Assembly (NCBI GenBank): GCA_916700875.1
Contig: CAKAKS010000067.1
Location: 22,530,591 to 22,594,590 of the forward strand
From: Sebastes aleutianus
Lineage: Eukaryota > Chordata > Actinopteri > Perciformes > Sebastidae
DNA length: 64,000 bases
Direction: 5' to 3'
A program made the position numbers and the translations under genes. Under the pieces are notes generated by a model. It worked only from the letters and a program-made list of their open reading frames with translations, did no database searches and was not told the DNA's origin. This document shows, one piece after another, positions 47,435 through 61,337 of this stretch (position 1 is the first letter of the stretch; every line of letters starts with the position of its first letter).

Positions 47435-50400
47435 ATGGCGTCAGATGCGGTTTCCCAAAACCATGGTTCCAAGGGGATCATGACTTTTTACCCCACTCCT
47501 GAGGAATTCAAGAACTTCACCCGCTACATTGCATATATCGAGTCCCAGGGAGCACATAAAGCAGGCCTGGCTAAAGTAAGTACTGACACACTGCATGTGT
47601 TCACACAGGCCATATTCGCAGCCATTGTCATGTTTATGGTATCATATTTATTGGTAGTAAATAATGGTGAGCAAATGTAAAATTAAAAACTAGAAATGGT
47701 ACAAGCATCAGTGCCACATTTCTGACGGCTATCAGACAATTGTGATGTCTGTATACGTTTTTTCTATAAAATTATTTAGACAAGGGCATCTGTTGTTTGA
47801 CATTTTGCACACGTGGAGTGATGGAACAAACCAGCTTGTCTGAAAAATAAATAAATGTATACCTCCAAAGTTTTGCTGGTGAATAATTTTGATAAACAGT
47901 GTTACGAAAACAGAATAACTCACTGTCTACTTTCTTCCTCCTAAGATTGTCCCACCAAAGGACTGGAAGCCCAGAGACTCTTATGACGATATAGACGATT
48001 TAGTGATCCCTGCACCCATTCAGCAGGTGGTGACGGGCCAGTCGGGCCTTTTCACACAATACAACATTCAGAGGAAGGCCATGACCGTGAGAGAGTTTCG
48101 CAAGGTTGCCAACAGTGACCGGTGAGAAGTGCAGAAATGAAATACATTTAAGTTTCTTCAGTTATCAGAAAATCTATAACATCTGCAATTGAATGCTGAC
48201 AACTGCATTTTTAACCTTTTGATGGTAAAAGTTAATTTATGGCGTGGTACTAATCAGATATTGTTAATGCCTTTTTATAGGTTCTGTAGTCCGCATTATG
48301 GTGACTTTGAGGAGCTGGAAAGGAAGTACTGGAAGAATGTGACATTTAACCCTCCCATATATGGGGCAGATGTTAATGGATCTCTATATGGCCCCGTGAG
48401 TTGACATTAGTGAATATTCATCAATATTGAAGGGTTTTCCGATTGCTTTCTGTGTACCTGTTGACCTGATACATAAGGGATGCTGTTAACATTACTGATC
48501 ATAGTGTTGTCAATCACTGCTTCAAGTCTCATCTGTTGATCTTGTATTATCTGCTCTACTCCTGCAGGAAGTCAAGGAGTGGAATATTTGCCATCTGGAC
48601 ACCATTTTGGATACTGTCGAATGTGAAAGCGGCATCACTATTGAGGGTGTTAATACACCCTACTTGTATTTTGGCATGTGGAAAACCACCTTTGCATGGC
48701 ACACTGAGGACATGGATCTCTACAGTATCAACTACTTGCACTTCGGAGAACCCAAATCATGGTAAGGACACAAACTTCTTTTCTTGATCAGATGCAGAAA
48801 TAAAACTCTTGATTCTTACACACTTATATAATTCTTATATTAATCTAAACATATTTTGATAATGATTTCCCAATTCTGATCGAAACCCAGAGGAATCACA
48901 GTTAGGGATATGTGCTGTTAGATCTGGATGTTGATACACAATCTTCTCTGCCACATGGAAATGGGTGTCATTTACATAAGGGCCCTTCTACATAGAAACG
49001 GCAGGCTTCCTATTTCCTATTAGTGACACTTCAGCATTGATACAGCAGGAAGGCCTATCCCAGAGGGCTTTGTTTTCATAAATGTGGAATAGTGAGTTGA
49101 AAAATGTGTCTCTGACTCTCTTTCAATGTAGTAATGCAACATAATCTGACAACACACTGCATAGTATATACATAAATGTATACTATCAGTTTACTGTGAC
49201 TAAGAAGACTTATTTGAATATGTGCAGGTACTGTGTTCCTCCAGAGCATGGGAAAAGATTGGAGCGTTTGGCTAAAGGTAAGAGACAAACGCATGCTGTT
49301 CACTATCATGGTCTCTAAAGCTGTGTTCACACTACGAGCGACACCGCAACATTCTAGAAACCGGTGACATGATGCTACAAACTGACGCCCGACACTTGTT
49401 GCTCCATGACGGGTGTGACATGCTACAAATAAGGTTGAGCTGGTCTCAATTTTTTTTCAGTTCTCAAATGACGCAGGGAAGCGTCAACCAATCATATGTT
49501 TTTGTTTCACTCTGTTCTGTTCTGTTCCGTCGAAAAATATGCCGTTAGCCAATCCCCGGTGCTATTTAAAGACATAACTACGTCAACGAGCGCTTGAGCA
49601 ACGCTTCAACGGAGACCCGGCGTCAATGTTGCTGGCCATGATGGCCGTTTTGTTGCTTTTGTCGCTGGTAGTGTGAACATAGCATAACTTCTGTCTGCTC
49701 TGTCTTCTTCTAGGGTTCTTTCCTGGTAGTTCCCAAAATTGTGAGGCCTTTTTGAGGCACAAGATGACTCTCATCTCTCCCTCTATACTGAAGAAGTATG
49801 GTATTCCGTTTGACAAGGTATGAATAGAGTATTTGTTTGTTTGTATTTCAAACAGAGGGTCTTTTCTTCATACCCACTGAACAAGTCAAATGTATAAACT
49901 GCAGTTACTTAATCTTTTTTTTGTACCTCTCCCTAAGATTACTCAGAGGGCTGGTGAGTTCATGGTAACGTTCCCCTATGCCTATCATGCTGGTTTCAAC
50001 CACGGCTTCAACTGTGCAGAATCCACCAACTTTGCCACAGAGAGATGGATTGAGTACGGCAAGCAAGCAGTTTTGGTGAGGACTGCCAAATGACGGCATA
50101 GAAAACCATACTTAACCTTATTTGAATCAGATTTTATCTTGCTAGGAAGAATGTAAACATATACATTCATACAGTATAATCAGCTATATGTTTATAGAAA
50201 TACATGCAACAATGTCAACTGTAACATTCGCCATTTGACTCGCAGTCTTTTTGTGCTCTTCTTTCTTTTAGTGCTCATGCCGTAAAGACATGGTGAAGAT
50301 TTCCATGGATGTATTTGTGAAGAAATACCAGCCAGATCGCTATGAACAGTGGCTGGCAGGGCGCGATGTGTCGCCCATTGACCACACGCGGCCCACCCCA

Positions 50401-53400
50401 GAGGCGAAGGAGTTCCTGGGGGATTCCTATAATGACATCAGCAACAGTAACAGTAACTCAATGGAGAGCTGCGGGGAGGATGGAGAGCGGAAGGGGTGGG
50501 TCACTTACTACAGAAAAGAACAACCTTGTGTAGATGCGTTGTTGTTCAAATGGTTTATACCGTAAAATGTTTTGGTACGGCAGAGCTAGCGACGGACTTG
50601 GTGAAGTTAGCGGAAGTATACACGTGTGACTACGTCCGGTTTTCAAAATAAGGTGTTAACAAAGGAAACTGCAGATACAAAATACATATAAGGAAATAAG
50701 ACTAATTGGCTTAAATTCACCAGAAGTATAAAACATTACATGTCCCTTATAAATTGAAAAGGAAATACCACTAATTTGTGAGGGAATTGTCTTTATTCTT
50801 TGATTTTGGGGTTGCTGGAAAAAAATTTATGAATAATGCCTGACAAGGACTGATATATTTGACTTCAGGACATCTCTAACTACATACATGCTAAAAAATC
50901 AAACATTCTTACTGTATTAATTTAGATATTTTCCAAATTAAAAGTCCCTGGAAGTGTATGATTCAACTTTTTTCCATGGTCTAGTGTTAAAAAGTTAACT
51001 AAAATCGAATCGCAATACTTAAAAATCGCAGTACATGTTGAATCAGCACCCAGGTATCGTGATAGTATCGAATCGGGAGATAGGTGTATCGTCCCAGCCC
51101 TAATTGGCAATGATATTGAAAAAGTCATATTAAATTCTAGTATTAACATTTGTCAAGGTTTCATTTTACAGCAACAGAAAAGACAAATGGTTTCCTATTC
51201 TCTGCTGTTTTAAATCGTTTTCCCTGTGTCTCTGTTTGGTCCTCAGCGCTACACAGAGGATTGAGACCAAGAGACACCGAGTGTGTCTGGAGTTGCCTGA
51301 GGAGGTTGTTCCCAAGGATGAAGATGAGGAAGATGTGGTGCAGTATGGGAAGCGTCCCAGGCTAAGTCTTTTACCTCCACGTTTTACATCACAAGATGGC
51401 AAGAGAAGTAAAGGTATCATCACCTGTGCATCATCTTCTAGTTTCCTGTCAGGCAGCTAAGCCTCTAATAATGTTTGAAAGTGCATTTTTCATCCTCACA
51501 TCCTAAACAGAGACCTCTGATTTAATTTACAGGCCCACCAAAGTTGGTTGTCACCCCAACCAAGCTCACTTTATTGGATCCGTTTCACAGAGGCCTGACC
51601 CAAAGTAACAGTGATGTAAGCCGTACCCCACATTATACCAAGACTCGCGCACCTGCGATCTCGTCTCAGTCCAAGCCCAGAAACGGACATCTATCGGTTT
51701 CAACACTGCCTTCGTGGACAGAAGCCACCGCTCAGCCTGCCCGCAAAATGGGGGTAGCCAGCCTGCTCTTCCACAGGACTCTGAGTCCAAAAGACGCTCT
51801 TCAAGTGCACAGCTACACTCTAGAAAAGCAGCAGCAGCAGCAGCAGCCCCACACACAGCTGCAGGTGCACAGCTATGCCAAAGAGCATCTACCCCGTCAT
51901 CTCCAGCACAAAACCTGTACACCGTCACACACGCAGGTTCAGCCCTCGCCACAGCCCTCGCCACAGCCCTCGCCACAGCCTTCGCCACAGCCCTCGCCAC
52001 AGCCGGAATTAAAGATTATTCTTACCAAAGCGGCACCGATTGAATCGGAAGCGGAGAGTCTTGAAGAGCTGGACCAAAAGGAGGACAAACCTGAAATACC
52101 AACGCCTGTTGAGGATCAGGCTGAAGAGGAGAAGCCTGAAGTTGAGCCCACCAGCAAGTCTGCTGCCTCTCCGACTCAAACGCCACTCAGAGAGTTGAGT
52201 AAAACAGAGACGGAGGCCCCCAAGATCAACAAGCGAAAGGTCTGTTTGTTTGTTTTTTTACTTTGGTATTTTTTTACTAGAAGATGCATGACAGAACGCT
52301 CATACCAAAGATGCAACAAGTGAAATGTGATGTTAAAATTAGGGCTGTCAATCGATTAAAATATTTAATCGCGATTAATTGCATGATTGTCCATAATTAA
52401 TTTCAATCAACCGCAGATTAATCGCACATTTTTTATCTGTTCAAAATGTACCTTAAAGGGAGATTTGTCAAGTATTCAATAATCTTATCAACCTGGGAGT
52501 GGACAAATATGCTAGCTTTATGCAAATGTACGTATATATTTACTACTGGAAATCAATTAAAAACACAAGACAATGACAAATATTGTCCAGAAACCCTCAC
52601 ATACAAAAATATGCTCAATCATAACATGGCAAACTGCAGCCCAACAGGCAACAACAGCTGTCAGTGTGTCAGTGTGCTGACTTGACTATGACTTGTCCCA
52701 AACGGATTATCATAAAATGGGCAATGGGTGTGTAAAGGGGAGACTCGTGGGTACCCATAGAACCCATTTTCATTCATATATCTTGAGGTCAGAGGTCAAG
52801 AAACCCCTTTGATAATGGCCATGCCAGTTTTTCCTTCGCCAAAATTTTTCAGTAAAGTTCAAAGTTATTTAGCCGCCTTTGCGACGAGGTAGTATGACAT
52901 GGGTGGTACCAATGGATTCCCTGGGTTTTCTAGTTTCATATGATGCCAGTATCTTCACTCTAGCTTTCCCAAATTGCGTTAATGCGTTAAAGAAATAAGT
53001 GGCATTAAAACAAATTTGCCTTATCACTTTGACAGCCCTAGTAAAAATGTTAGTCTTGTTCACTGTGGCACACGCATGTTTGAGCACAGGTTAGGTTCTA
53101 TTGTAGCATGCATTATCTTTTTGTGAACTTAACACCAAACTATCTAAAGTAGCTTGCTTTCACTCTGAGCATATCGCTTGTTAAGTTCATATTTAGTGCT
53201 CATAAAGGTGTGTCTTTGCTTCATATTACTGTTGTGCGTGTAGGTATTAACAAAAAAGACGTTTTGGTGGCTCTGTACTGGTGCATTTTCCTTGCATGAT
53301 GTTTGCATACTACTACAGCATTATTACTAATTCTAATAACACAGCTATTCTTGGTGGCAGAATACATTTTATCAGGCATTATTTCCAAAGTCTGCCCTGT

Positions 53401-56400
53401 TAAATGTTATTCATGCTGTTCAAACTGCAGAGTAACCAAGCCCCGCTTGTGGATAGTGGCATTGTCGTCCTGAATGACACCATTCCCGTCAGGAAACCAG
53501 TCCATGATGAGGTGAAGCCGATCGCTCAGAATCATTACGTAAGTAGTTACTATAGCTGTGAGTAAAATCTCAAAGGGATATATGGACCCAATGTTTATCT
53601 GGAAAATGGTATGCATACCAGTATAGAGCTCCCAATATGTCTCATAATTGACTTCATGACAACTGATGTTATTGCCCATCGCTACAGATGCAGGATAATT
53701 CCTGTTTTGTCTTGCTATACATTTCTTGCTCCAGCAGGTGTCAGAAGAGCAGTCGTACTGCAAGTCAGTTGTGAAGAAGCAACAGCAGCAGGCTCAGCTC
53801 TGTAAGCTGCCCCGTCATCACCCTCTAATCAGAGAGGCGAACAGTGACGACGGTACGCAGTTGTTTACTTCATCTGCATAATGTTGTGTGGTGCCAGTTT
53901 ACCAAACACCATATTTATAGTAATAATTTTAGTGCTTGTTCTAATTAACTTTTCTTTCCATTTTCTTTTTTCTTGTGAACTTTTCATGACTTAAATCTCT
54001 TTCTCTCCACCATCTTCCTCCTTCATTCACACTTGCGTCTCTGTCCTTCATGCCATCATTCTATCTGTAGATGAGTTCATAGATGAGGAGTTTGATCAAG
54101 AGGAGAAGGAGGACTGGGCAAAGCCGCTAGCCCAGCTGTGGCAGTGTCGGCCATATAACCCTCAGGCAGAGAGGAAGTACAACAAGAACATGGGCCAGGA
54201 GGCCCCCTACTGCTCCATCTGCCTGATCTTCCACACCTACCATCAGGTAACGACTACAAGCATGTTATGCTCTTATGAAGTTAGTTCTGTTACTTAATGT
54301 TCTTATTACCATCGTTTTGCATCTATATTGAGTGGACAGTCGTGGTTATCAGCATTTCATACACTGTTGTCATTTATGGAAATCCAGCCATTTCAGGGAA
54401 AATGAGTGATGAACTGTGTGGTGCAATGATTTTTCAGTGTTGATGAACTGGGACCAGATAATACAATCTTTTTGATGTTATCAAATAGGGGTGTGAATCG
54501 TTCGGTATTTTACAATTCAATTAAATTTCGTTTCTTGGGACAGGATTCAATTCAAAATTGATTCTCATTTCAGTACAGGGGTGCCAATTTCAGTATCTAC
54601 TCCAGTCTGTTGTGCGCTCATAAAGGCGGTATGGCAAATTATGGCATGAAAGCAAAGTAAAGTGTGTGTGTATAAGATTATGTGGTTTGTATATTTGAAA
54701 AAAAAAGGTTTTAGTGTTTCTCAATTCTCAGTGACTTCAAGAATAATGAGTTTGCATAAATAAAATTGGTAGATTTAGGCTAGCTGCCTTTTTATTTCTC
54801 ACAAGCCAATTTCAAAAATACAATGTACACAAAATAACTGTAAAACGGGTATTTTGTGTGATTTTTCAACAAATCACACAATAACGCTTTACACAACTTT
54901 GTCTTGGTGTGTAGATGACTGTCAATCAGTAGCAATATCTAGGTTCTTTTGTAGAATTAAAAAAAAAAAAAATAGTTTTTCGGAAGTTGTGAATTGTTTC
55001 AGAATCTTGATTCTTACGTGAATCGCCCCCCCAATATCAAAGCTAAAGTCAAACACAGATGTCTTTATTATCGCTTTACTTAAATTATGGCTGATGTTTG
55101 TTTTAATATTTGTTGTAGAAAGAGCTAGGATGTGAGATTTCTTTTTAATGGTTGTTGCTTATTTGCAACAACAATTTGTATGTATATTATTTTAAAATAG
55201 TTTTGCCAAGTTAAATGTCTCTAAAAGATTAAAGTTCTAAATTAAACAAATGTCTCATTGGCCATAGTAATGTTTGGATTATGTTAACATAGTTGTGCAT
55301 TCATTTAACACTGATTAACACAACAGGTTGGAACGTGTCTCATCCAGTTCTAACTGAGGTTTGGATCCATCAGATAGATGTATAACAAGCGTTTCTTTTT
55401 TCCCCTCAAGTCCGAGTCCAGTAGTGGGAGTGCCGACGTGATGTTGGTGAACCGTCCTGGGGGCCGCCAGTGGTCCAAGCCACTCATCCCTGAAATGTGT
55501 TTCAACACCCAGTCTAGCAAGACGAATGATAACGGGGAGGCACAGCTGTCTCACCCTCATATAGCGGAAGACGGGACCAGCTGGCTGGTCAGCTGTGCTC
55601 AGTGCTGCGTCCGCGTACATACCAGTAAGCCCCTTTTTCTGTGATGAACAGGTTACTATTAAAGTATGCATTGGTAGGAACACTTCAGGGATTGTTAAAT
55701 GGAACACATCTTACTTACATTGTATTCAGATCTATTTTTATTCTTTAGGAAACCACCACTTAGTGGTTATTCTTAAAACTACTGTTACACAGTTATATCA
55801 AAAACAGCCATTACTAAAGATGATTATGGATAAATATGCAAACACACATGTGCCACACTAAATCATTCAGCCAGTAGTGATAAGAGCTCTTACACAGCAT
55901 TTACACACAGCCTTTCTGAAATTAATTATTTTGCTGGATGAAGTGCTATTAGTTTACTTATATTTGTAATGTTTTCTTATTTTAGTTAACTTGTGTCTTT
56001 TCCAATCCTAATTTATTTTAGTTTTATTTTGCTCTAGCCTGGCTTGGTCGTTTTATAGCCTGATCACTTATTTATTTATTTTCCCCCCCAATTTTCTTAA
56101 CCAGTCAAATATGACTAATAATAAGCCTCCTGTGAAATGAAGCATGTGAATGTGTGACATGAACGTTTCTGTTCCTGTTCAGGTTGCTACGGTGTGTCTG
56201 GGGATGAAGCAGAGCTAGACGACTGGCTGTGCGCCCGCTGTGACGCTGGGGCCATCACAGAGGTTAGTTAATTGGGCTACCTATAATAGATAATCTTTAT
56301 TTTGATTCAAATTATTTGAGTTGCTCATCATACTGATAACAGACAAAGTCCAAAAAAAACAGCCGCAGAGCAGCCGTATCCCTCCACCAAGTTGCCTTTT

Positions 56401-59400
56401 ATTATAGAACATTTGGTGAATGTTCAATAACATCAACAAGGCAGTTTCACTGTCAGGAAATCCAGCGTCACGGATTATGATCAACAGTAAGCACAGTGAG
56501 AAAACTGGTTGGAAAATCCTGGAGAAATGGGATTAGTGCACCAATGTTTTATTTATGTATCAGTAAAAATAAATACATTTTCTTAACAATGAAATTGAAT
56601 GCACTGGCCTCACATGTGTCATGTCTGCAGGTGTTTGTTTTTCCAATTAAAGGTCCTAAATAGTGAAAACAGTTGTTCTAGGGACAGCTTAGAGTGAAAA
56701 CCACACGGTGGCACATGGTGCAACATTAAGAGTTTAATATTGAAGAAACAGCTGTATTCACAGCTCTCTTCCTCAGATGATGGACCAGTGCCAGTGGTTG
56801 ACAGTCATTGTCACCAGTATGTAATAACATAAGATCAACTTTAATGATCCGATCCTATGCTGGGCATTTTTTTAATTTGAAGTGAATTGCTGCTGCTACA
56901 GTTGAAACCATTGTGAGTATCATGATGGCGTCTTTCTTTTATTGCAGTCTTATGTTGCTGTAGATCAAACAAAAATGTATGTCCATGTGCACCATATTAT
57001 GTCAGTCCTTCTTTTACCTAAAAGCACAATACAAACCATTATGTACCTTTACTGAACTAATAGTTTAATATAATTGACAACCACAGCAGCGTTTGTCACA
57101 GTTAATCTAAACTTGTCTCTCTATGTTACAGCGTCCTTGTCTCTGAGACAGTGAGAGTGTTCACTTCCCTTGTGTGTTATTGTTTGGGGAATTTGTTTTT
57201 ATCTTTAAATTCCCGCTGCTTTCAGCATTCCTGTTTCCTCAGAACAATAGATTGTTGTGAAAAATGTCAGGAATGTGGTCCAACTGTGGCACAAACGCCT
57301 TTGACCACCAGTGGGCAATGCTTCACTTTATAATTCACTGTGACACGTCAAAGGACTTTGGCTTCACACTGTTCCTGTTAAAGTATTTTTACATATATAA
57401 TTATATTAAGGATTATAGTCATTTACTTTATTGAAATATTAGACCATTGAATGCTGTGTGGATTTTCTTTAAGGAGTTCTAGCCATTCATGATGTTATTA
57501 ACAAACATGGGGGCTCAGGATGCACCCATCAAGTGTTTTCTTCCCCTTATTACTGTACTGAGCCAACTGACCATCTTTTAAGGGATTCCTGTAATATTCA
57601 GTATATTTTCTAGGGCTGCCCGCTCTTAGACTAAGATTTTTTTAGTTGATTAGTTGTGTTTTATGCTTTTTCATGCTGAATAACTTATTTCCAAGAAACT
57701 TATGCGCACATCTCTGGTAAACACAAGAGTTAAAGTGGTGCTTTTGTGTGATTCTTTGTGTAGGAACTCAGTTTTACAGATCTGTCTAATCTGTCTAATC
57801 TGACTAATCGATTAGTCGACAAAATCGTACTAGTGTTAGTCGACTAAGAATGTCTTTGGGTGAGGACAGCCCTAGTATTTTCCCATAGTGATTTGTGGAA
57901 TATCATTAGAGAAAGGTGTGTTTGACTAGAAATGCTGTGGCAGGAACAGGATTTAAATAATACAGGACATAAGGAAGTTGTCAGTCAAAAGCAGCACTTT
58001 AGAGGTGAGGGGAACTTTGATCACATTAGGCAAAGTGACTGTTTTTAGTCCAGACCTGGTCGGTTCACTTCACTCCCTGACAGCGTCCTCTTTACTGAAC
58101 CTGACAGCCTCAGTTTATTTATTATTGCCACTCTGCCTTTCACTGACTCGCAGTGTTGTTATCCCTTAGAAGGTTTTAAGAAAGTGCATTCAGGCGTTCC
58201 TGACAGCTGCTGCACCAGGTATGCAGTGGATTTGTGAGAAACAAAGGATTAGCAATAGATTGAGCTTTATATAGCTGATACCTATCCATGTGATCCAGTA
58301 GAGGAGAGACTGTGTTATCCCCAGTTTAAGATATGAATAATATAGAGTAGAACATCATGTATCCAAAGCATCAGGATTTAGATGTGATGAAGATAAAGGA
58401 GTCAGATGCCAGAGTTAAAATAACACATTTTTGTGTGTTTTTCCTCCTCCAGGACTGCTGTCTGTGCTCCTTGAGAGGCGGCGCTCTTCAGAGAGCCAAC
58501 AATGACAAGTAAGTAATACCAGCACACAGTTTCCTTTTGAAATAGGATTTACTGGACATTAGACAGTGAGGGGTCAAGTCTTATGTGGAAACCAAAGAGT
58601 TATTAGTTATAGGGAAGATTGGTAGGGAGTCTGGTTTTATGGGACAGACAGTAAGGTGGTTATTGTTTGGACTTTTTATTTACACCCACTCGTGCAGCAT
58701 GAGGGCAGCACCGAGTGTTTCTAGGATGTTAAAGTGCCGTTGCTTCTTCTTTAAAGAAAACCCTTTTCAGCTGACCCAGTGCCACATTTTCTTTTCTAAG
58801 AAAAGCTTGTCTCCCTTTTTTAATTGAATGTCTTCGTGGTGACAGTCATAAACTTGTGAACGTAAGTAAAGGCAAGAAAAAGTGCTCGAGAAGGATTTAT
58901 GATGTTTACAAAACAGCCCAGACATAGTCGGACTGGTTGGTACACAACAGATTGCTACCCGTGCCTACCATCCACTCTCCTTTTGACCACTTTAAGTCTG
59001 TTTCTTCAGTCTGTTACTGCTAACATCCATCTGGTGGATCAAGCCCTTCAAGCTAAATGTTGTTTTTAAATGCAAACATGCACAGTAGATGTGTGCGGTT
59101 GTTACACACCCTCAGCCTGTGGTTACACTTTATCGCTCAGTGTAGAGCACAGTAAGTGTATGTCAGTTTAAAGGCAGGAAACAGGTTTCGTTAGAAGCAA
59201 CGTTTTCCTGTCGACCAACTATCACAAATGGCTTATGACAGCGTGGGACTTCCTATTTTTATGCAGACTAATCCACTATATCATTCATTTAGCAGTTAGT
59301 ATCTGGAACCACAATAAACTACTTTTCTTTAATGTGCTGGATGTTGAATAATTGGTGTTCATCTAACCACTTATTGAGCACGTGGATATCAGTTAACAAC

Positions 59401-61298
59401 ATTGTTTTTTTAAAATCACCCGTGACCGGTTATTTTAAACCACATTGTTTAGTTTATAACAACAAGATTTTGTCAAGCTACTTTTTCCAATGTAAATACT
59501 TGGTTGCGTCCGAAATTCCATACTAACATGCTATTTAGTACGCTAAAGCAGTATGTGAGATATTTTAGTATGTCCTAAACCTTAGTATGAAACCAGTAGT
59601 ACGTGAATTGCATACTATTTCCAGTGAAATATTACAGTATGCAACGCTGGGCACTACAGCGGCATAAATATCACACAATGCAATGCGGTAGTGACGACAA
59701 CATTCATAACGGATGTTGAGGGACAGCTCTGTAACATCAATAACGCTTCAATTTAACTGTAAGTATAAGATTCCACTTTGCTAGGCGTAATATTTATATT
59801 TTAAATTAGTTCAGACTTTGAGTCTCACAAACCGTCATTTTGGTCACATGAGGTTGGCAAGGGTTACCACGGTTATGTGTATCCAACCCACAAGGAGGCT
59901 CTCAGGAAGTGATGACGTAAGTTACTGCTCACTGCGTCCGGAAATATACACACCACTGTTTATTCACAGAAAAGTATGTTGAACGATCGTACACCTATTG
60001 GGTATGTAGTGCATAGTATGCGATTTCGGACGAAGCCCTTGTCTTTCATGCTCAAGTTAAAAAACATTTGATCAAGTGACGTAGTTTTATATGGGGATAT
60101 TTTTGGCACATTTATTAATCCTTGAACTGAACACAATCTTAATATTATAAGATTTATCAATAATTTCATCCCTAAATATGTATTTGTCAATTTGTTATAA
60201 TCCCAGTCCAATATTATAGCTTTTGTTCTTTTTAGAAAATAAATGTAGTAGTACAAGTTGTTGTAATAGTTTTTTATGGATCATGTGTAGACATTAACTT
60301 GTAGCCCCAAAGACAAGTTAATGTCTAACCATAATGTTTACTTGTTTAATTGTGTAACCACATTGTTTAATATGTGCTCTAACATTTCTAGGAACATTGC
60401 ACCCTGGACATTGAATTGTTTGTCTTAAATCCTCTTCATGTTTGCCTTTCACCCAGGTGGGTTCATGTGCTGTGTGCCATCACTGTGCTGGAAGCTCGCT
60501 TTGTCAACATCACTGAGCGAGGCCCCATTGACCTCTCTGCAATCCCACTGCCACGGTTCAAACTGGTAAGACTCACCACAGTTACAGCGGCCTGCTGTAC
60601 GTTTTGGTCTAACTGCCTTACTTCGATCAGGAGTAGAGATGTTAGATTCAATTATTAGTTAAACAAGTTGATTTTTTTCTGGGTTAATAAAAGATGGTAT
60701 CAGATCAGTGCATAGACTGGCGTAATCGGCGATACCTGTTCCCGAATTTTGGGCAGTATCGGACGCAACAACTGTATGTTGAAATCTTTTATTGGCACAT
60801 ACAACAACTCTAATCCGGAGACCTGTTTTGTAGCTGTAGACATGAAGGTAATGAAATCAAACTGTAGTTGCCCTGCCTCGTTGCTGAGTTTCTCTTATTC
60901 AAAACTGTTCTGATATGAAAATTCATTGACGTACATTATCATGATGCCTATCTACCTATTCATGGCATTGTGAGTCGGGACTATTGTTCCACCGCCAAGT
61001 ATTTTTGATCCATACACAGATTAGGTTCTCGGTAAACCGAGTTGTACAGTGAAGACATCTGTTTGTGGTTCTCACTGAGGACACGCACTTCACAGAAACT
61101 GCTGTGGCGCCTGATGGCTGTCCTTACTCAGTTTCACTTCTCAATCTGCCCCCTGCATGTTTCTGAATAATGGATGGTGTTTCAACTACGCAATGGAGCT
61201 ATGACAGTTTGACCACATTTGATTTAAAAAAATAAAAAAGACGTCATAATACACAGAGTTTTTACTTGGAAATTATGTGAAAGGCAGACAGTGTATGC

Positions 61299-61337
<39 letters not shown>

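Noticed and set aside
55315..55707. 130-codon minus-strand frame
   Set aside because: Shadow of kdm4a coding exon 55411-55624.
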